A stretch of 64,000 nt of DNA from Pectobacterium punjabense (lineage in GTDB: Bacteria > Pseudomonadota > Gammaproteobacteria > Enterobacterales > Enterobacteriaceae), in NCBI RefSeq assembly GCF_012427845.1, contig NZ_CP038498.1, positions 3,968,001 to 4,032,000 on the forward strand, in the 5' to 3' direction. Every line of letters starts with the position of its first letter. Positions within the stretch are counted from its first letter, which is position 1. Shown piece after piece: positions 11,870 to 25,541 of this stretch. Under the pieces are notes generated by a model, which worked only from the letters and a program-made list of their open reading frames with translations, searched no databases and was not told the DNA's origin. Both the position numbers and the translations under genes were made by a program.

Positions 11870-12639
11870 GCTTTGGGATTATTCCTGAATGAATTTGGGC
11901 CAGCATAGAGGTAAAAAGAATAAGGAGTCGGAATTAACAGTGATTAACATCATGATAATTTGAGGAAAATTTGCAGTAAAAAGGGTTCATTGCAAACATA
12001 TCGCCGCCAACTTCAACATATCGATTATTTTTATTGTCACAACCTGATACCAAAGATAAAAGCTTTCAGAATTGTCTCATTAAGCCGAACACCTTGAATG
12101 TCAAGGCTTACCGAATCACGCGGGATCATACCGTGGGTGCAAACATTTGCTCAATGTCACATTTTTAACATCAACGCCATCGATTCTGCATTAATCCGTC
12201 GATTTACGCTCATTTACGTCTCTCTACGATGAATACAGGTTCCCACTGAAAGAACAACAGGCTCAGGAATCACGTCGAATAAAATGAACACCAGTACATC
12301 CTAAGAAGCCTTAAACAACGGCGTCAAAAGTAACCTTTGTTTATCGGTCATTCCCTCACTTCCTTTAAGGCTTCCACATAATTAACGCGTTGCAGAAACC
12401 CCATGGCTCAAAAATAAATTAATGCATTGTTTTTAAATGATTTTAAATTTCATCTCGCGATAAAAAAACGGGAAAATTATTGGATAGACATAAAGTAGCG
12501 GAAAAGTATAAAAAACGAACATAAATAAAAACTTTTCACTAATACCAAGCCAATCATTCAGTGATGTAAACTACGCAAATAAAATAAGACATAACAAAAA
12601 ACCACACAAATAGACTTAAGCAGTTTATCCGACCTAACA
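11870..12639. other. Long gene-free spacer between mraZ and alaE
   Basis: About 770 bases, A+T-rich especially from 12400 to 12610, with no ORF that resembles a known protein and no strong intrinsic terminator. It must contain the alaE promoter and lies upstream of Pmra. I recognise nothing else in it. Confidence 0.5.
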
Positions 12640-12654
12640 ATGGAGCACCTAGGT

Positions 12655-13092
12655 ATGTTTTCCCCGACATCACGATTGCGAAGCGTCACCGCTGATACCT
12701 TTGCACTCGTTGTCTATTGTTTCATCATCGGCATGGCAATTGAAATTATACTTTCCGGGATGAGCTTCGAGCAGTCGCTGTCTTCACGTCTGCTATCTAT
12801 CCCCGTCAATATTGCTATTGCCTGGCCGTACGGGCTTTACCGCGATCGCGTGTTGAATATGGCCAAACGTCACGGTGGCAACCATTTCCTGGTGCGCAGC
12901 GTTGCTGACCTGTTTGCATATGTTAGCTTTCAATCTCCTGTCTATGCTGCGATTCTCTGGGTTATCGGGGCAAGCCCGGCACAAATTTTGACCGCAGTCA
13001 CCAGTAATCTGGTGATATCAATGGTGATGGGTGTAACGTACGGCTACTTTCTGGAATATTGTCGTCGGCTATTCCGGGTCGCACTGCCATAA
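12655..13092 (+). CDS. alaE: L-alanine exporter
   Basis: AlaE exports L-alanine across the inner membrane and in E. coli is induced through Lrp. The product (145 residues) begins [20 protein letters not shown] and has four membrane segments, with the conserved [22 protein letters not shown] and [13 protein letters not shown]. An upstream in-frame ATG exists at 12640, but 12655 is preferred: TGGAG at 12641-12645 is its ribosome site and the family begins MFSP. It stands alone, convergent with cra. Confidence 0.92.
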   Translation: MFSPTSRLRSVTADTFALVVYCFIIGMAIEIILSGMSFEQSLSSRLLSIPVNIAIAWPYGLYRDRVLNMAKRHGGNHFLVRSVADLFAYVSFQSPVYAAILWVIGASPAQILTAVTSNLVISMVMGVTYGYFLEYCRRLFRVALP

Positions 13093-13110
13093 AAATGGAT
13101 TGAGATCGGA

Positions 13111-13142
13111 TAAAGAAGAGGCGCCATAGCAGTCTATGGCGC
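13111..13142 (-). terminator. Probable cra terminator (possibly bidirectional)
   Basis: A perfect 9-bp inverted repeat GCGCCATAG/CTATGGCGC at 13121-13142 lies between the convergent alaE and cra stops. On the minus strand it is followed by a pyrimidine run (CTCTTCTTTATCC), which favours the cra direction. The tract is not pure T, so strength is uncertain. Confidence 0.55.
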
Positions 13143-13159
13143 AGAAAAGCAGAGGGATA

Positions 13160-14164
13160 TTATGCGCGGCTCAATGAGCCACGGCGGTACAGATTACGTC
13201 GAATACGATTCAAGCCAGGCTTCGGCCTTTTCGGTTCATCCAGACTGGCCAACACCAACTCCAGCACACGCTCAGCAACTTCACGATGACGCTGGGCGAC
13301 AGACAATACTGGGCATTCCAGATAATCCAACAGCTCATTATCCCCAAAGGTCGCGATAGCCAGATTATTCGGCAAACGCCCGTTAACCTTCAGGTTAACG
13401 TCCATCACCCCCTGCAATAGTGGGAATGAAGTGGTGAACAACGCATCAGGCATAGGATTATTATTCAAATAATCCATAAACGCAGCAGCAGCAGCCACCC
13501 GCTCATAGCTATTGGAATAAAGATAATTCACTTCACGCGGATCGCCCGACCATGCCTGACGGAATCCCTGTTCACGCAGGAAACTGACGGAAAGTTCAGG
13601 TAACGCCCCAAGGTAGAGTACCGATTTAGCAGGCACCTTCCTCAATTCCTGCGCCAACATTTCGGCATCTTCAAGGTCGGCCCCGACCACGCTGGTAAAG
13701 TGCTCGCGATCTAATGCTCGGTCTAATGCAATAATCGGCAGGCCGCCGTTTATCCAGCGCTGATAAAACGGGTGCTCGGGTGGCAGCGCGGTAGAAACGA
13801 TAATCGCATCAACTTGCCGCTGTAATAGATGCTCAATACACCGCATCTCGTTATCCGGCTGATCTTCGGAACATGCGATTAATAACTGATATCCGCGCTG
13901 TCTGGCCTGGCGCTCCAGATAATTGGCAATGCGCGTATAGCTGGTATTTTCCAGATCGGGAATAACCAGACCAATTGAACGTGTGCGTCCGGCACGTAAT
14001 CCAGCCGCGACGGCGTTGGGATGATAATTGTGCTCCCTGACGACAGCCATGACTTTCTCAACGGTCTTATCGCTTACGCGATATTGTTTGGCTTTCCCGT
14101 TAATGACATAGCTGGCTGTCGTGCGTGAAACACCCGCAAGACGCGCGATTTCATCCAGTTTCAC
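13160..14164 (-). CDS. cra: Catabolite repressor/activator, LacI family
   Basis: Cra (FruR) controls glycolytic and gluconeogenic genes and is released from DNA by fructose phosphates. The 334-residue protein opens with a LacI-type helix-turn-helix ([20 protein letters not shown], hinge [19 protein letters not shown]), followed by a periplasmic-binding-protein-like sugar domain ([24 protein letters not shown]). Length matches E. coli Cra exactly. As in E. coli it lies between ilvH and mraZ, here with alaE added on the mraZ side. Confidence 0.95.
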   Translation of the reverse strand: MKLDEIARLAGVSRTTASYVINGKAKQYRVSDKTVEKVMAVVREHNYHPNAVAAGLRAGRTRSIGLVIPDLENTSYTRIANYLERQARQRGYQLLIACSEDQPDNEMRCIEHLLQRQVDAIIVSTALPPEHPFYQRWINGGLPIIALDRALDREHFTSVVGADLEDAEMLAQELRKVPAKSVLYLGALPELSVSFLREQGFRQAWSGDPREVNYLYSNSYERVAAAAAFMDYLNNNPMPDALFTTSFPLLQGVMDVNLKVNGRLPNNLAIATFGDNELLDYLECPVLSVAQRHREVAERVLELVLASLDEPKRPKPGLNRIRRNLYRRGSLSRA

Positions 14165-14371
14165 GGTAACCCCTTAGTAGGCCGGAAAATAAATAGGCCG
14201 GCTAAATAAATAGTGTGATGACCATAAAATCATCATGGATATGGCGTAGATCTAACAGCAGAAGCTTTTGTACGGCAACTGCTTTTATCACGTTACCCAC
14301 ATATTTCAAGCTGCCATATCAATAATGGACACCTTTTAAGCTGAATATATTGCGTTTATATAAGATAAGGG

Positions 14372-14405
14372 AAATAAAAAGGCCCGATACGATAATATCG
14401 GGCCT
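14372..14405 (-). terminator. ilvIH terminator
   Basis: On the minus strand an inverted repeat, AGGCCCGATA paired with TATCGGGCCT (arms 14396-14405 and 14380-14389), is followed by TTTTTATTT. It lies 27 nt after the ilvH stop, a standard intrinsic terminator. Confidence 0.85.
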
Positions 14406-14431
14406 CTTAAAGGAAAAAGCTGCGAAGTTGA

Positions 14432-14923
14432 TTAACGCATTATCTTATCGCCGCGCGATACGCCGACAACTCCTGAACGCGCCACCTCAACAATTTCGGC
14501 AACTTCACGCACAGCGCTGAGGAATGCATCCAGTTTATCGCTGGTGCCAGCAAGCTGTACGGTATACAGCGAGGCGGTGACATCCACGATCTGCCCGCGG
14601 AAAATATCGGCGCAGCGTTTCACTTCTTCACGGCCATAACCTGTAGCCTGTAACTTCACCAGCATGATTTCACGCTCAACGTGCGCGCCCTGCCCCAATT
14701 CGCTGACGCGCAGAACATCCACCAGCTTGTGCAGTTGTTTTTCGATCTGTTCCAACACCTTCTCATCGCCTACCGTCTGAATCGTCATACGGGATAGCGT
14801 AGGGTCTTCGGTTGGTGCCACCGTCAGACTTTCGATGTTGTAACCACGCTGTGAAAACAGACCGACGACACGTGATAAAGCACCTGATTCATTCTCAAGT
14901 AATACTGATAAAATCCGCCGCAT
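14432..14923 (-). CDS. ilvH: Acetolactate synthase III regulatory subunit
   Basis: IlvH binds valine through an N-terminal ACT domain and gives feedback control and full activity to IlvI. The product is 163 residues starting [20 protein letters not shown] and ending [11 protein letters not shown] longer in-frame start at 14953 would lie inside ilvI and adds ten residues absent from the family, so the ATG at 14921-14923 is used. It begins 2 nt after the ilvI stop. Confidence 0.96.
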   Translation of the reverse strand: MRRILSVLLENESGALSRVVGLFSQRGYNIESLTVAPTEDPTLSRMTIQTVGDEKVLEQIEKQLHKLVDVLRVSELGQGAHVEREIMLVKLQATGYGREEVKRCADIFRGQIVDVTASLYTVQLAGTSDKLDAFLSAVREVAEIVEVARSGVVGVSRGDKIMR

Positions 14924-14925
14924 GA

Positions 14926-16644
14926 TCAGGTTCTCTCCGTTTTGCTCAACCACATTTCATCCATCGCCCCGCCGCGAATCTGCATGGGGTAAACATGCTC
15001 GCTGCTATCGATGTTGATATCAACAAACACCAGACGATCTTTCTGTGCCAGTGCTTGCGACAGCTTACTTTCCAGTTCATCCGGCGTATCGATAGAAATC
15101 CCGACGTGACCGTACGCTTCAGCCAGCTTGACGAAATCCGGTAACGATTCCATATAAGAACTGGAATGGCGGCCAGAGTAAATCATGTCCTGCCACTGCT
15201 TCACCATACCAAGGAAACGGTTGTTCAGGTTGATCACCACGACCGGCAGATCATATTGCAGTGCCGTAGAAAGCTCCTGAATATTCATCTGAATACTGCC
15301 ATCGCCCGTCACACAAATGACCGTTTCTTCCGGCAGCGCAAGCTTAATGCCCAACGCAGCAGGCAGGCCAAAGCCCATCGTCCCCAGTCCACCTGAGTTC
15401 ACCCAGCGACGTGGTAAATCGAAAGGATAATACAGTGCAGCAAACATCTGGTGCTGGCCGACATCCGATGCCACATAGGCTTTACCTTCAGTCAGCCGAT
15501 GCAGCGTTTCAATCACTGCCTGCGGTTTAATTTTGTCGCTTTCAGTGTCGTATTTCAGACAGTGACGTCCACGCCACTGCTCGATACCCTGCCACCAGTC
15601 GCGCAGCGCATCGAACTGCTGCGGTGCGCCATCCTGTTCCAACAACTCCAACATCAGGCTTAGCACTTGTTTGGCATCGCCCACGATAGGGATATCTGCG
15701 TTTACCGTTTTAGAAATCGACGCGGGATCGATATCAATATGCAATACCGTCGCATTCGGGCAATATTTCGCCAGATTGTTGGTCGTACGGTCATCGAAAC
15801 GCACCCCAACGGCAAAAATCACATCGGCGTTATGCATAGCCATGTTGGCTTCGTACGTCCCGTGCATTCCCAGCATGCCGAGGCATTGACGATGCGTTCC
15901 CGGGAAGCCGCCCAGCCCCATCAGAGACGTTGTCACGGGCAAATTAAGCTTTTCCGCCAGCGTCAGCAGCTCTTCATGGCACTCCGCGTTAATCACGCCG
16001 CCACCGCTGTAGATAATCGGCTTTTCTGCCGCCAGCAGGGTTTGCAACGCACGGCGAATCTGACCTTTGTGCCCTTGAACCGTTGGGCTATAGGAGCGCA
16101 TGCTGACGCTTTCGGGATAAACATACGGCAGTTTATTTGCCGGATTCATGATGTCTTTGGGTAGATCGACGACTACCGGCCCCGGACGTCCGGTTGATGC
16201 CAGATAAAACGCTTTTTTCAGGATCGTCGGAACATCTTCAACTTTCTTGACCAGAAAGCTGTGCTTCACGATAGGGCGGGAAATGCCCACCGTGTCACAT
16301 TCCTGAAAGGAATCATAGCCAATCAGCGAGGTAGCAACCTGACCGGATAACACCACCATAGGAATGGAGTCCATATACGCCGTCGCAATACCGGTAATGG
16401 CATTTGTCGCACCGGGACCGGAGGTAACCAGCACCACACCGACCTCACCCGTCGCGCGCGCATAGCCATCGGCCATATGTACCGCACCTTGCTCATGCCG
16501 CACCAAAATATGCTCGATACCGCCAACCGTGTGTAGGGCATCATAAATATCCAACACCGCACCGCCCGGATAACCGAACACATGTTTTACGCCCTGATCG
16601 ATCAACGATCGGACCACCATTTCGGCGCCTGACAACATCTCCAT
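14926..16644 (-). CDS. ilvI: Acetolactate synthase III catalytic subunit
   Basis: IlvI is the thiamine diphosphate- and FAD-dependent enzyme that makes acetolactate or acetohydroxybutyrate, the first common step to valine, leucine and isoleucine. The 572-residue product starts [19 protein letters not shown]. It has the catalytic glutamate segment [15 protein letters not shown] and the ThDP/Mg motif [17 protein letters not shown]. An upstream in-frame start (16713) is rejected because E. coli IlvI begins at MEMLSG and GAGGC precedes this ATG. It forms an operon with ilvH. Confidence 0.95.
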   Translation of the reverse strand: MEMLSGAEMVVRSLIDQGVKHVFGYPGGAVLDIYDALHTVGGIEHILVRHEQGAVHMADGYARATGEVGVVLVTSGPGATNAITGIATAYMDSIPMVVLSGQVATSLIGYDSFQECDTVGISRPIVKHSFLVKKVEDVPTILKKAFYLASTGRPGPVVVDLPKDIMNPANKLPYVYPESVSMRSYSPTVQGHKGQIRRALQTLLAAEKPIIYSGGGVINAECHEELLTLAEKLNLPVTTSLMGLGGFPGTHRQCLGMLGMHGTYEANMAMHNADVIFAVGVRFDDRTTNNLAKYCPNATVLHIDIDPASISKTVNADIPIVGDAKQVLSLMLELLEQDGAPQQFDALRDWWQGIEQWRGRHCLKYDTESDKIKPQAVIETLHRLTEGKAYVASDVGQHQMFAALYYPFDLPRRWVNSGGLGTMGFGLPAALGIKLALPEETVICVTGDGSIQMNIQELSTALQYDLPVVVINLNNRFLGMVKQWQDMIYSGRHSSSYMESLPDFVKLAEAYGHVGISIDTPDELESKLSQALAQKDRLVFVDINIDSSEHVYPMQIRGGAMDEMWLSKTERT

Positions 16645-16739
16645 GGATCTGCCTCTTTTGTTCAGAAAACGGAGCCCGTTTCTGTATTGACCGGGGGAAA
16701 TCCCCGCGCTCACGTTGTGTTAATACTGTTAACTTTTAG

Positions 16740-16865
<126 letters not shown>

Positions 16866-17130
16866 ACAACAATACGAAATATTATAGGGTTGCTAATAAC
16901 CCATTAACATAACGCCAGATTATGACGCAGACAAACGGCAAAAAACCACCGCTCTTAATCAGGCCTAGGGGAAATCGAACGTGAGTGAAAAAAGAACTGA
17001 GATAAAATACTAATCAGAGACCTGTAGACCTGAGAGATCGTCCATGAAGACGGTAAATTACAGAGTGAAATCTTGAGGCCGAAAAACCACATTTCTTTTC
17101 AGGAAACGCATTTTTCGGCCGACGACATCA
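16866..17130. other. Spacer downstream of the ligase gene
   Basis: No gene. It holds a long hairpin: GGCCGAAAAA at 17077-17086 paired with TTTTTCGGCC at 17111-17120 around a 24-nt loop, just beyond the ligase stop. It may end that transcript, but there is no clean T run after it. Confidence 0.4.
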
Positions 17131-18936
17131 TCAAGACTCGGCGTACATCGCATCAATCTCCAGCTGGTAACGCTGATTGATGATCTTCCTGCGCAGCTTG
17201 AGCGTTGGCGTCAGTTCCCCTTCAGCCATCGAAAACGGCACAGGCAATAGCGTGAATTTCTTCACCTGCTCAACGCGAGAAAGCTCTTTCTGCATTTCTC
17301 GCAGGCGCTGTTCGAACAGCTCAATAATATGGCTGTGACGCAACAGTTCCAGACGATCGTGGTACTTCAGATTAATAGAGTGAGCATATTCTTCCAGCGC
17401 CTCGAAACAGGGAACAATCAGCGCAGACACGTACTTACGCGTGTCCGCGATAATCGCAACCTGTTCGATAAAACGATCCTGCCCCAGCGTCCCTTCCAGA
17501 TGCTGCGGTGCGATATATTTACCGCCCGAGGTTTTCATCAGATCTTTCAATCGCTCGGTAATAAACAGGTTACCGTTGGCATCCAGCTCTCCCGCATCGC
17601 CCGTTTTCAGCCAGCCATCTTCGGTAAAAGCGTCCGCGGTTTCTTGCGGACGATGGAAATACCCCCGCATGATGGTCGCCCCGCGCACCTGGATCTCTTT
17701 TTCCTCGCCAATACGGACATCAATGCCCGGTAGCGGCGTGCCAATAGAGCCTAAGCGGAAACGGTTTTCTTCCCAGCAGGAAACCGTCGCGCAGGTTTCG
17801 GTCATACCATAACCATAAATAATGCGAATCCCGATCGACCGGAAAAACAGAATGATATTGTCATCCAGCCGTGCGCCTGCTGCCGGCATAAAGCGAATTT
17901 CGCCGCCCAGAAGCTGGCGCAGTTTCCCTAACACCAGACGGTCGGCATAGTGGTGCATCACGCGACGGAAAAGACCGCCCTTCTTCGCGGTTTGGCTCGC
18001 CAGAAAAGCGTGTTGCCCCTGCGTGACAGCCCAGTTGAAGAGCCGCTGGCGATACCACGGCGCCTGCGCCACTTTTTCATGGATGGCGCTATACACTTTT
18101 TCATAAAAACGGGGAACGGCACACATCACCGTCGGCTTCACCGCCTGCATTGCCTCACGCACCAGATTTGTGTTGCTGAGATACACGTTCTGCGCGCCGC
18201 GGTGCATAATGACAAAGCTCCAGGCGCGCTCAAATACGTGGGAAAGCGGTAAGAAACAGAGCGATACGTCATTTTCTGACATATCCAGACGATCGTCATG
18301 CAGCTTAAGCTGCATCGCCATGTTGGTGTAATCCAGCATGACGCCTTTCGGCTCGCCGGTAGTGCCAGAGGTATAAATCAGCGTAAATAGATCGTTGAGA
18401 TCGCGGCTGTCGATGCGCGTTTGCCATTCATCACGCCAGAAATCGTCTACGGCCTGCGCTTCAAATTCATGCAGGGATTGTGCGATGTCGCTACCGCGCA
18501 GGTTAACGCCGTTATCCATCACGATAATGTTTCGCAACTGTGGGCAGGTATCGCGCAGCGCCAGCAGCGCATCCAATTGCTCCTGACCCCCGACGAATAT
18601 CGTACGAATATCCGCGTCATTGATAATGAACGCCGCCTGTGCCGCCGTATTCGTGGCATAAACTGGCACACTGATTGCGCGCAGGTGCAACAATGCCAGG
18701 TCGGCTAGCGACCAATTCATCGAATTGTGAGAGAAAATCGCAACCCGTTCCTGAACATCCACGCCCTGCGCTAAGAGCGCGCTGGCAATGCGCTGAATGC
18801 GCTGTCCGGCCTGTGTCCAGGTGAGTTGCTGCTCGCCCGTAGGCGTCCACTCGCGCAGCGCAATACGACCTGCGCAGTGATTGATCCGATCTTGAACCCG
18901 GTGCACCACATGGTATGGCTGTAAATGATTAGTCAT
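17131..18936 (-). CDS. AMP-forming long-chain acyl-CoA synthetase-like ligase
   Basis: The 601-residue product belongs to the adenylate-forming ligases of the FadD15/ACSL branch, which activate long-chain fatty acids to acyl-AMP and then acyl-CoA. Visible signatures are the P-loop YTSGTTGEPKGVM (about residues 189-201), IIYGYGMTETCATVS, and the adenylate-binding LKTGDAGELDANG and ITERLKDLMKTSGGKYIAP. No signal peptide or membrane segment is evident. It is single, between leuL (divergent) and ilvIH, where E. coli has leuO. The substrate cannot be told from sequence. Confidence 0.85.
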   Translation of the reverse strand: MTNHLQPYHVVHRVQDRINHCAGRIALREWTPTGEQQLTWTQAGQRIQRIASALLAQGVDVQERVAIFSHNSMNWSLADLALLHLRAISVPVYATNTAAQAAFIINDADIRTIFVGGQEQLDALLALRDTCPQLRNIIVMDNGVNLRGSDIAQSLHEFEAQAVDDFWRDEWQTRIDSRDLNDLFTLIYTSGTTGEPKGVMLDYTNMAMQLKLHDDRLDMSENDVSLCFLPLSHVFERAWSFVIMHRGAQNVYLSNTNLVREAMQAVKPTVMCAVPRFYEKVYSAIHEKVAQAPWYRQRLFNWAVTQGQHAFLASQTAKKGGLFRRVMHHYADRLVLGKLRQLLGGEIRFMPAAGARLDDNIILFFRSIGIRIIYGYGMTETCATVSCWEENRFRLGSIGTPLPGIDVRIGEEKEIQVRGATIMRGYFHRPQETADAFTEDGWLKTGDAGELDANGNLFITERLKDLMKTSGGKYIAPQHLEGTLGQDRFIEQVAIIADTRKYVSALIVPCFEALEEYAHSINLKYHDRLELLRHSHIIELFEQRLREMQKELSRVEQVKKFTLLPVPFSMAEGELTPTLKLRRKIINQRYQLEIDAMYAES

Positions 18937-19101
18937 CTGTAAAAGAATTTATAAGGGAAATGAATGTGACAGCGTTTCAGCGTACAGCTGTATATTATTT
19001 GGCGTGCAGTCTACCGCCATTGTTCAAAACCGCAACGATCTTTCGTTCATTCGCCGTGGGCTATCGCTGGTTTACTTGACGCACGTCACATCAATCAAAA
19101 G

Positions 19102-19130
19102 TTGACATAACCCTGATAATCGCGTACCAA
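19102..19130 (+). promoter_or_regulatory. Candidate leu operon promoter
   Basis: A perfect -35 TTGACA at 19102-19107 is followed after 17 bp by TACCAA (19125-19130), a weak -10. It would start transcription about 30 nt before leuL. The -35 is clear; the -10 is tentative. Confidence 0.5.
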
Positions 19131-19164
19131 TAATGCAACACCGAATTTTAGATGACGAGATCCC

Positions 19165-19248
19165 ATGTTCAACTTTGCTGTCCTACTAGGCCTACTACTA
19201 AACGCATCCTTCTTGCGCGGTAGGTTTGTGGGCAGAGTTAAGAACTAA
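19165..19248 (+). CDS. leuL: leu operon leader peptide
   Basis: A 27-residue ORF, MFNFAVLLGLLLNASFLRGR then FVGRVKN. It has six leucines, five of them encoded by the rare codon CTA in the clusters LL and LLL. The core GLLLNASxLRGR matches E. coli LeuL. Ribosome stalling at these codons when Leu-tRNA is scarce should prevent formation of the terminator at 19273-19299 and let RNA polymerase into leuABCD. Confidence 0.92.
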   Translation: MFNFAVLLGLLLNASFLRGRFVGRVKN

Positions 19249-19272
19249 GTTTCTCGCCACACGATACAAAAA

Positions 19273-19299
19273 CCCGCGCTGATGCGCGGGTTTTTTTTT
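19273..19299 (+). terminator. leu attenuator terminator
   Basis: CCCGCGC (19273-19279) pairs with GCGCGGG (19284-19290) around TGAT, followed by nine T residues. It sits between leuL and leuA, where an attenuator is expected. Confidence 0.93.
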
Positions 19300-19347
19300 A
19301 CTCGCCGAGCGCCAAGTACAAAGTAGACACGACAAGGAACTAAACCG

Positions 19348-23440
<4,093 letters not shown>

Positions 23441-23453
23441 GAGAGAAACCGAC

Positions 23454-24056
23454 ATGGCTAAATTTACTCAACACACAGGTCTGGTGGTTCCTCTGGATGC
23501 CGCTAACGTCGATACCGACGCCATTATCCCCAAGCAGTTTCTGCAAAAGGTGACGCGTACCGGTTTCGGCCAACATCTGTTCCACGACTGGCGTTTTCTG
23601 GACGACGCCGGCCAACAGCCCAACCCTGAGTTTGTGCTGAACAAGCCACAATACAAAGGGGCAAGCATCCTGCTGGCGCGCGAAAACTTCGGCTGCGGCT
23701 CTTCCCGTGAGCACGCGCCGTGGGCGCTGACCGATTACGGCTTCAAAGTCGTTATCGCCCCAAGCTTTGCCGATATCTTCTACGGCAACTCGTTTAACAA
23801 CCAACTGCTGCCAGTGAAGTTGAGCGACGAAGAAGTAGACGAACTGTTCAAACTGGTTGATGGTCAAGAAGGCATTAACTTCACCGTCGATCTGGAAAAT
23901 CAGGTCGTTCAGGCAGGCAGCAAAAGCTATCCATTTGAAATCGACAGCTTCCGTCGTCACTGCATGATCAACGGATTAGACAGTATCGGCCTGACGCTGC
24001 AACACGAAGCATCGATTACCGAGTATGAAAAGAATCAGCCTGCATTTTTGAACTGA
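23454..24056 (+). CDS. leuD: 3-isopropylmalate dehydratase small subunit
   Basis: LeuD is the swivelling small subunit of isopropylmalate isomerase. The 200-residue product contains [12 protein letters not shown] and [16 protein letters not shown], both family signatures. It is the last gene of leuABCD, 13 nt after leuC. Confidence 0.97.
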   Translation: MAKFTQHTGLVVPLDAANVDTDAIIPKQFLQKVTRTGFGQHLFHDWRFLDDAGQQPNPEFVLNKPQYKGASILLARENFGCGSSREHAPWALTDYGFKVVIAPSFADIFYGNSFNNQLLPVKLSDEEVDELFKLVDGQEGINFTVDLENQVVQAGSKSYPFEIDSFRRHCMINGLDSIGLTLQHEASITEYEKNQPAFLN

Positions 24057-24071
24057 TTCAAGATTACAGAT

Positions 24072-24201
24072 AGCCCGAAGCCCGCACACTTCCCTGCGGG
24101 CTTCGGGGCTGACAAAGTCCACCTAGCGGCAGTAACGGATAGATCGTAAAGACGCTGTAAACACATCCATGTGCGCTCGGCTTGCGCCATCCATGGCGCA
24201 A
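24072..24201. repeat. Cluster of three hairpins after leuD
   Basis: Three inverted repeats follow leuD: AGCCCGAAGCCCGCA with its partner at 24072-24110; CACAT-CC-ATGTG at 24162-24173; and TTGCGCCAT-CC-ATGGCGCAA at 24182-24201. The last two share the loop sequence CATCCATG. None has a T run, so they are not plain terminators; they look like a REP-type intergenic repeat or mRNA 3'-end protection. The identity is not certain. Confidence 0.5.
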
Positions 24202-24265
24202 ACGCTTTACTCTTCTATTCCGTTACTCCCGTTTTCGTTCGGCAAATAGGTTTATCAACAGTCTG

Positions 24266-24298
24266 AGCCCGCACTTTATTGCGGGCTTTTTCTTTTTT
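24266..24298 (+). terminator. leuABCD terminator
   Basis: AGCCCGCA (24266-24273) pairs with TGCGGGCT (24280-24287), followed by TTTTCTTTTTT. The T run is on the plus strand, so it ends leuABCD about 210 nt beyond leuD, in front of the convergent azlD-like gene. Confidence 0.85.
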
Positions 24299-24308
24299 AA
24301 ATTAAGCG

Positions 24309-24620
24309 CTAAAGCAAGGCGGCAATCATATAGAAAGCCAGCATACTCAAGAGCACCGCGACTACTATATTTCTGATAAAGAATGAAATCACGACACTCA
24401 CTATCGCGCCGAGAAAATACGGGTTATCAGGAAAGGCGCGAATCACGCCGTGTTCCATTAAAATAATCGGCCCACAAATCGCGGTGAGTAAACATGGCGC
24501 AGAATACTTTAATGCACGATGCAGTAAAACGGGGATTTTTACCGGCACGGCGGGTTCGAGGAAAATATAACGATTAAAAAATACGATCCCCGCCAGAACG
24601 AATATCAATAACCAACTCAT
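24309..24620 (-). CDS. AzlD-family branched-chain amino acid exporter subunit
   Basis: The 103-residue, highly hydrophobic product has about three or four membrane segments and resembles AzlD, the small partner of AzlC in two-part branched-chain amino acid exporters (in E. coli, YgaH with YgaZ). It overlaps the upstream azlC-like gene by 4 nt. Its place next to leuABCD fits export of excess leucine or valine, but the substrate is inferred from family only. Confidence 0.85.
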   Translation of the reverse strand: MSWLLIFVLAGIVFFNRYIFLEPAVPVKIPVLLHRALKYSAPCLLTAICGPIILMEHGVIRAFPDNPYFLGAIVSVVISFFIRNIVVAVLLSMLAFYMIAALL

Positions 24621-25369
24621 TTTTCTTCCTTAAGCACGGACGCAATGAATACAGAGAAAAACATACCACCGACACCAGCAATAGCGATGGCACCTTCTAT
24701 CTTGAAATAGGTCAATAGCATTGAAAGAAATAGAGAGAACAGAACACCAGAAAAGGTACTGATCTTTTTTATCATCGGTACAACGATGGTAATGAACGTA
24801 GCCACGATAGAGTAATCAAGGTGATACTTATCCAAATCGGGTACAGATGACGCCATGACCACGCCAAGAATACTGAAGATATTCCAAAAAATATAAAAGG
24901 TGAAACCCGCACCAATTAAATAGCTGGTACTAACGTTGTTCTTTCTATCTTTCTTTTCACTCAGCGCAAAAAGCTCATCTGACAATAAAAAACCGATAGG
25001 CAGCCGTTTTCTTAATCTCAAGGTTGAAACATATTCCCGCAGCGTCAGGCCATATATCAGGTGCTGTGCGGTGATAAAGAAAACAGAGATTAATAGCGTC
25101 GCGACATTCGCCCCAGACATGAGCAATCCTAGCGAGACTAATTGCGCAGCTCCCGCAAAAATAATCGCGGACATCCCGATACTTTGCCCGACAGATAATC
25201 CCGATTGGATAGCCATAGAACCAGCGAGAATTCCCCATGGCACCACGGACAAACAGAGCGGAAGCATTTCAACCACGCCGGTCATAAAATGCTTCCACGG
25301 GCTAATCGTATCTTTTGATTCCGACGATGAACGGGCTACGGTGTTTTCCATATAACATTGCGCTACCAT
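24617..25369 (-). CDS. AzlC-family branched-chain amino acid permease
   Basis: The 250-residue product has about seven membrane segments and the AzlC signatures LSVVPWGILAGSMAIQSGL, IFAGAAQLVSLGLL and HLIYGLTLR. With the AzlD-like partner it should export branched-chain amino acids. Two starts are possible, 25369 or 25348 (MENTVARSS); neither has a good ribosome site. The divergent stretch upstream leads to an AraC-type regulator in the same direction, a likely controller. Confidence 0.85.
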   Translation of the reverse strand: MVAQCYMENTVARSSSESKDTISPWKHFMTGVVEMLPLCLSVVPWGILAGSMAIQSGLSVGQSIGMSAIIFAGAAQLVSLGLLMSGANVATLLISVFFITAQHLIYGLTLREYVSTLRLRKRLPIGFLLSDELFALSEKKDRKNNVSTSYLIGAGFTFYIFWNIFSILGVVMASSVPDLDKYHLDYSIVATFITIVVPMIKKISTFSGVLFSLFLSMLLTYFKIEGAIAIAGVGGMFFSVFIASVLKEEK

Positions 25370-25458
25370 AAATAAATCGATAGCGGAAAACTAACAGAAC
25401 GGTTTTTAACAGTATTGGATAAATTTGCTGTGACTCGGAATAGAGAACGAGCCTATTA

Positions 25459-25541
25459 ATATCCTAAATAATTCGAGTTTCAGGACAAAACGTTAACGTT
25501 TTGAACAACGCACAGGCAACTTGAAGTAGACGGGTTATACG
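25459..25541. repeat. Shortened ERIC-type repeat with hairpin insert
   Basis: It has the left end TAAATAATTCGAGTTTCAGG and right end CAACTTGAAGTAGACGGGTT of the ERIC copies at 16740 and 43269, but the core between them is replaced by a short segment with the palindrome AAAACGTTAACGTTTT (25486-25501 region). The same insert starts the composite copy at 43269. The right end overlaps the 3' end of the AraC-type gene and provides its stop codon. Confidence 0.8.
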
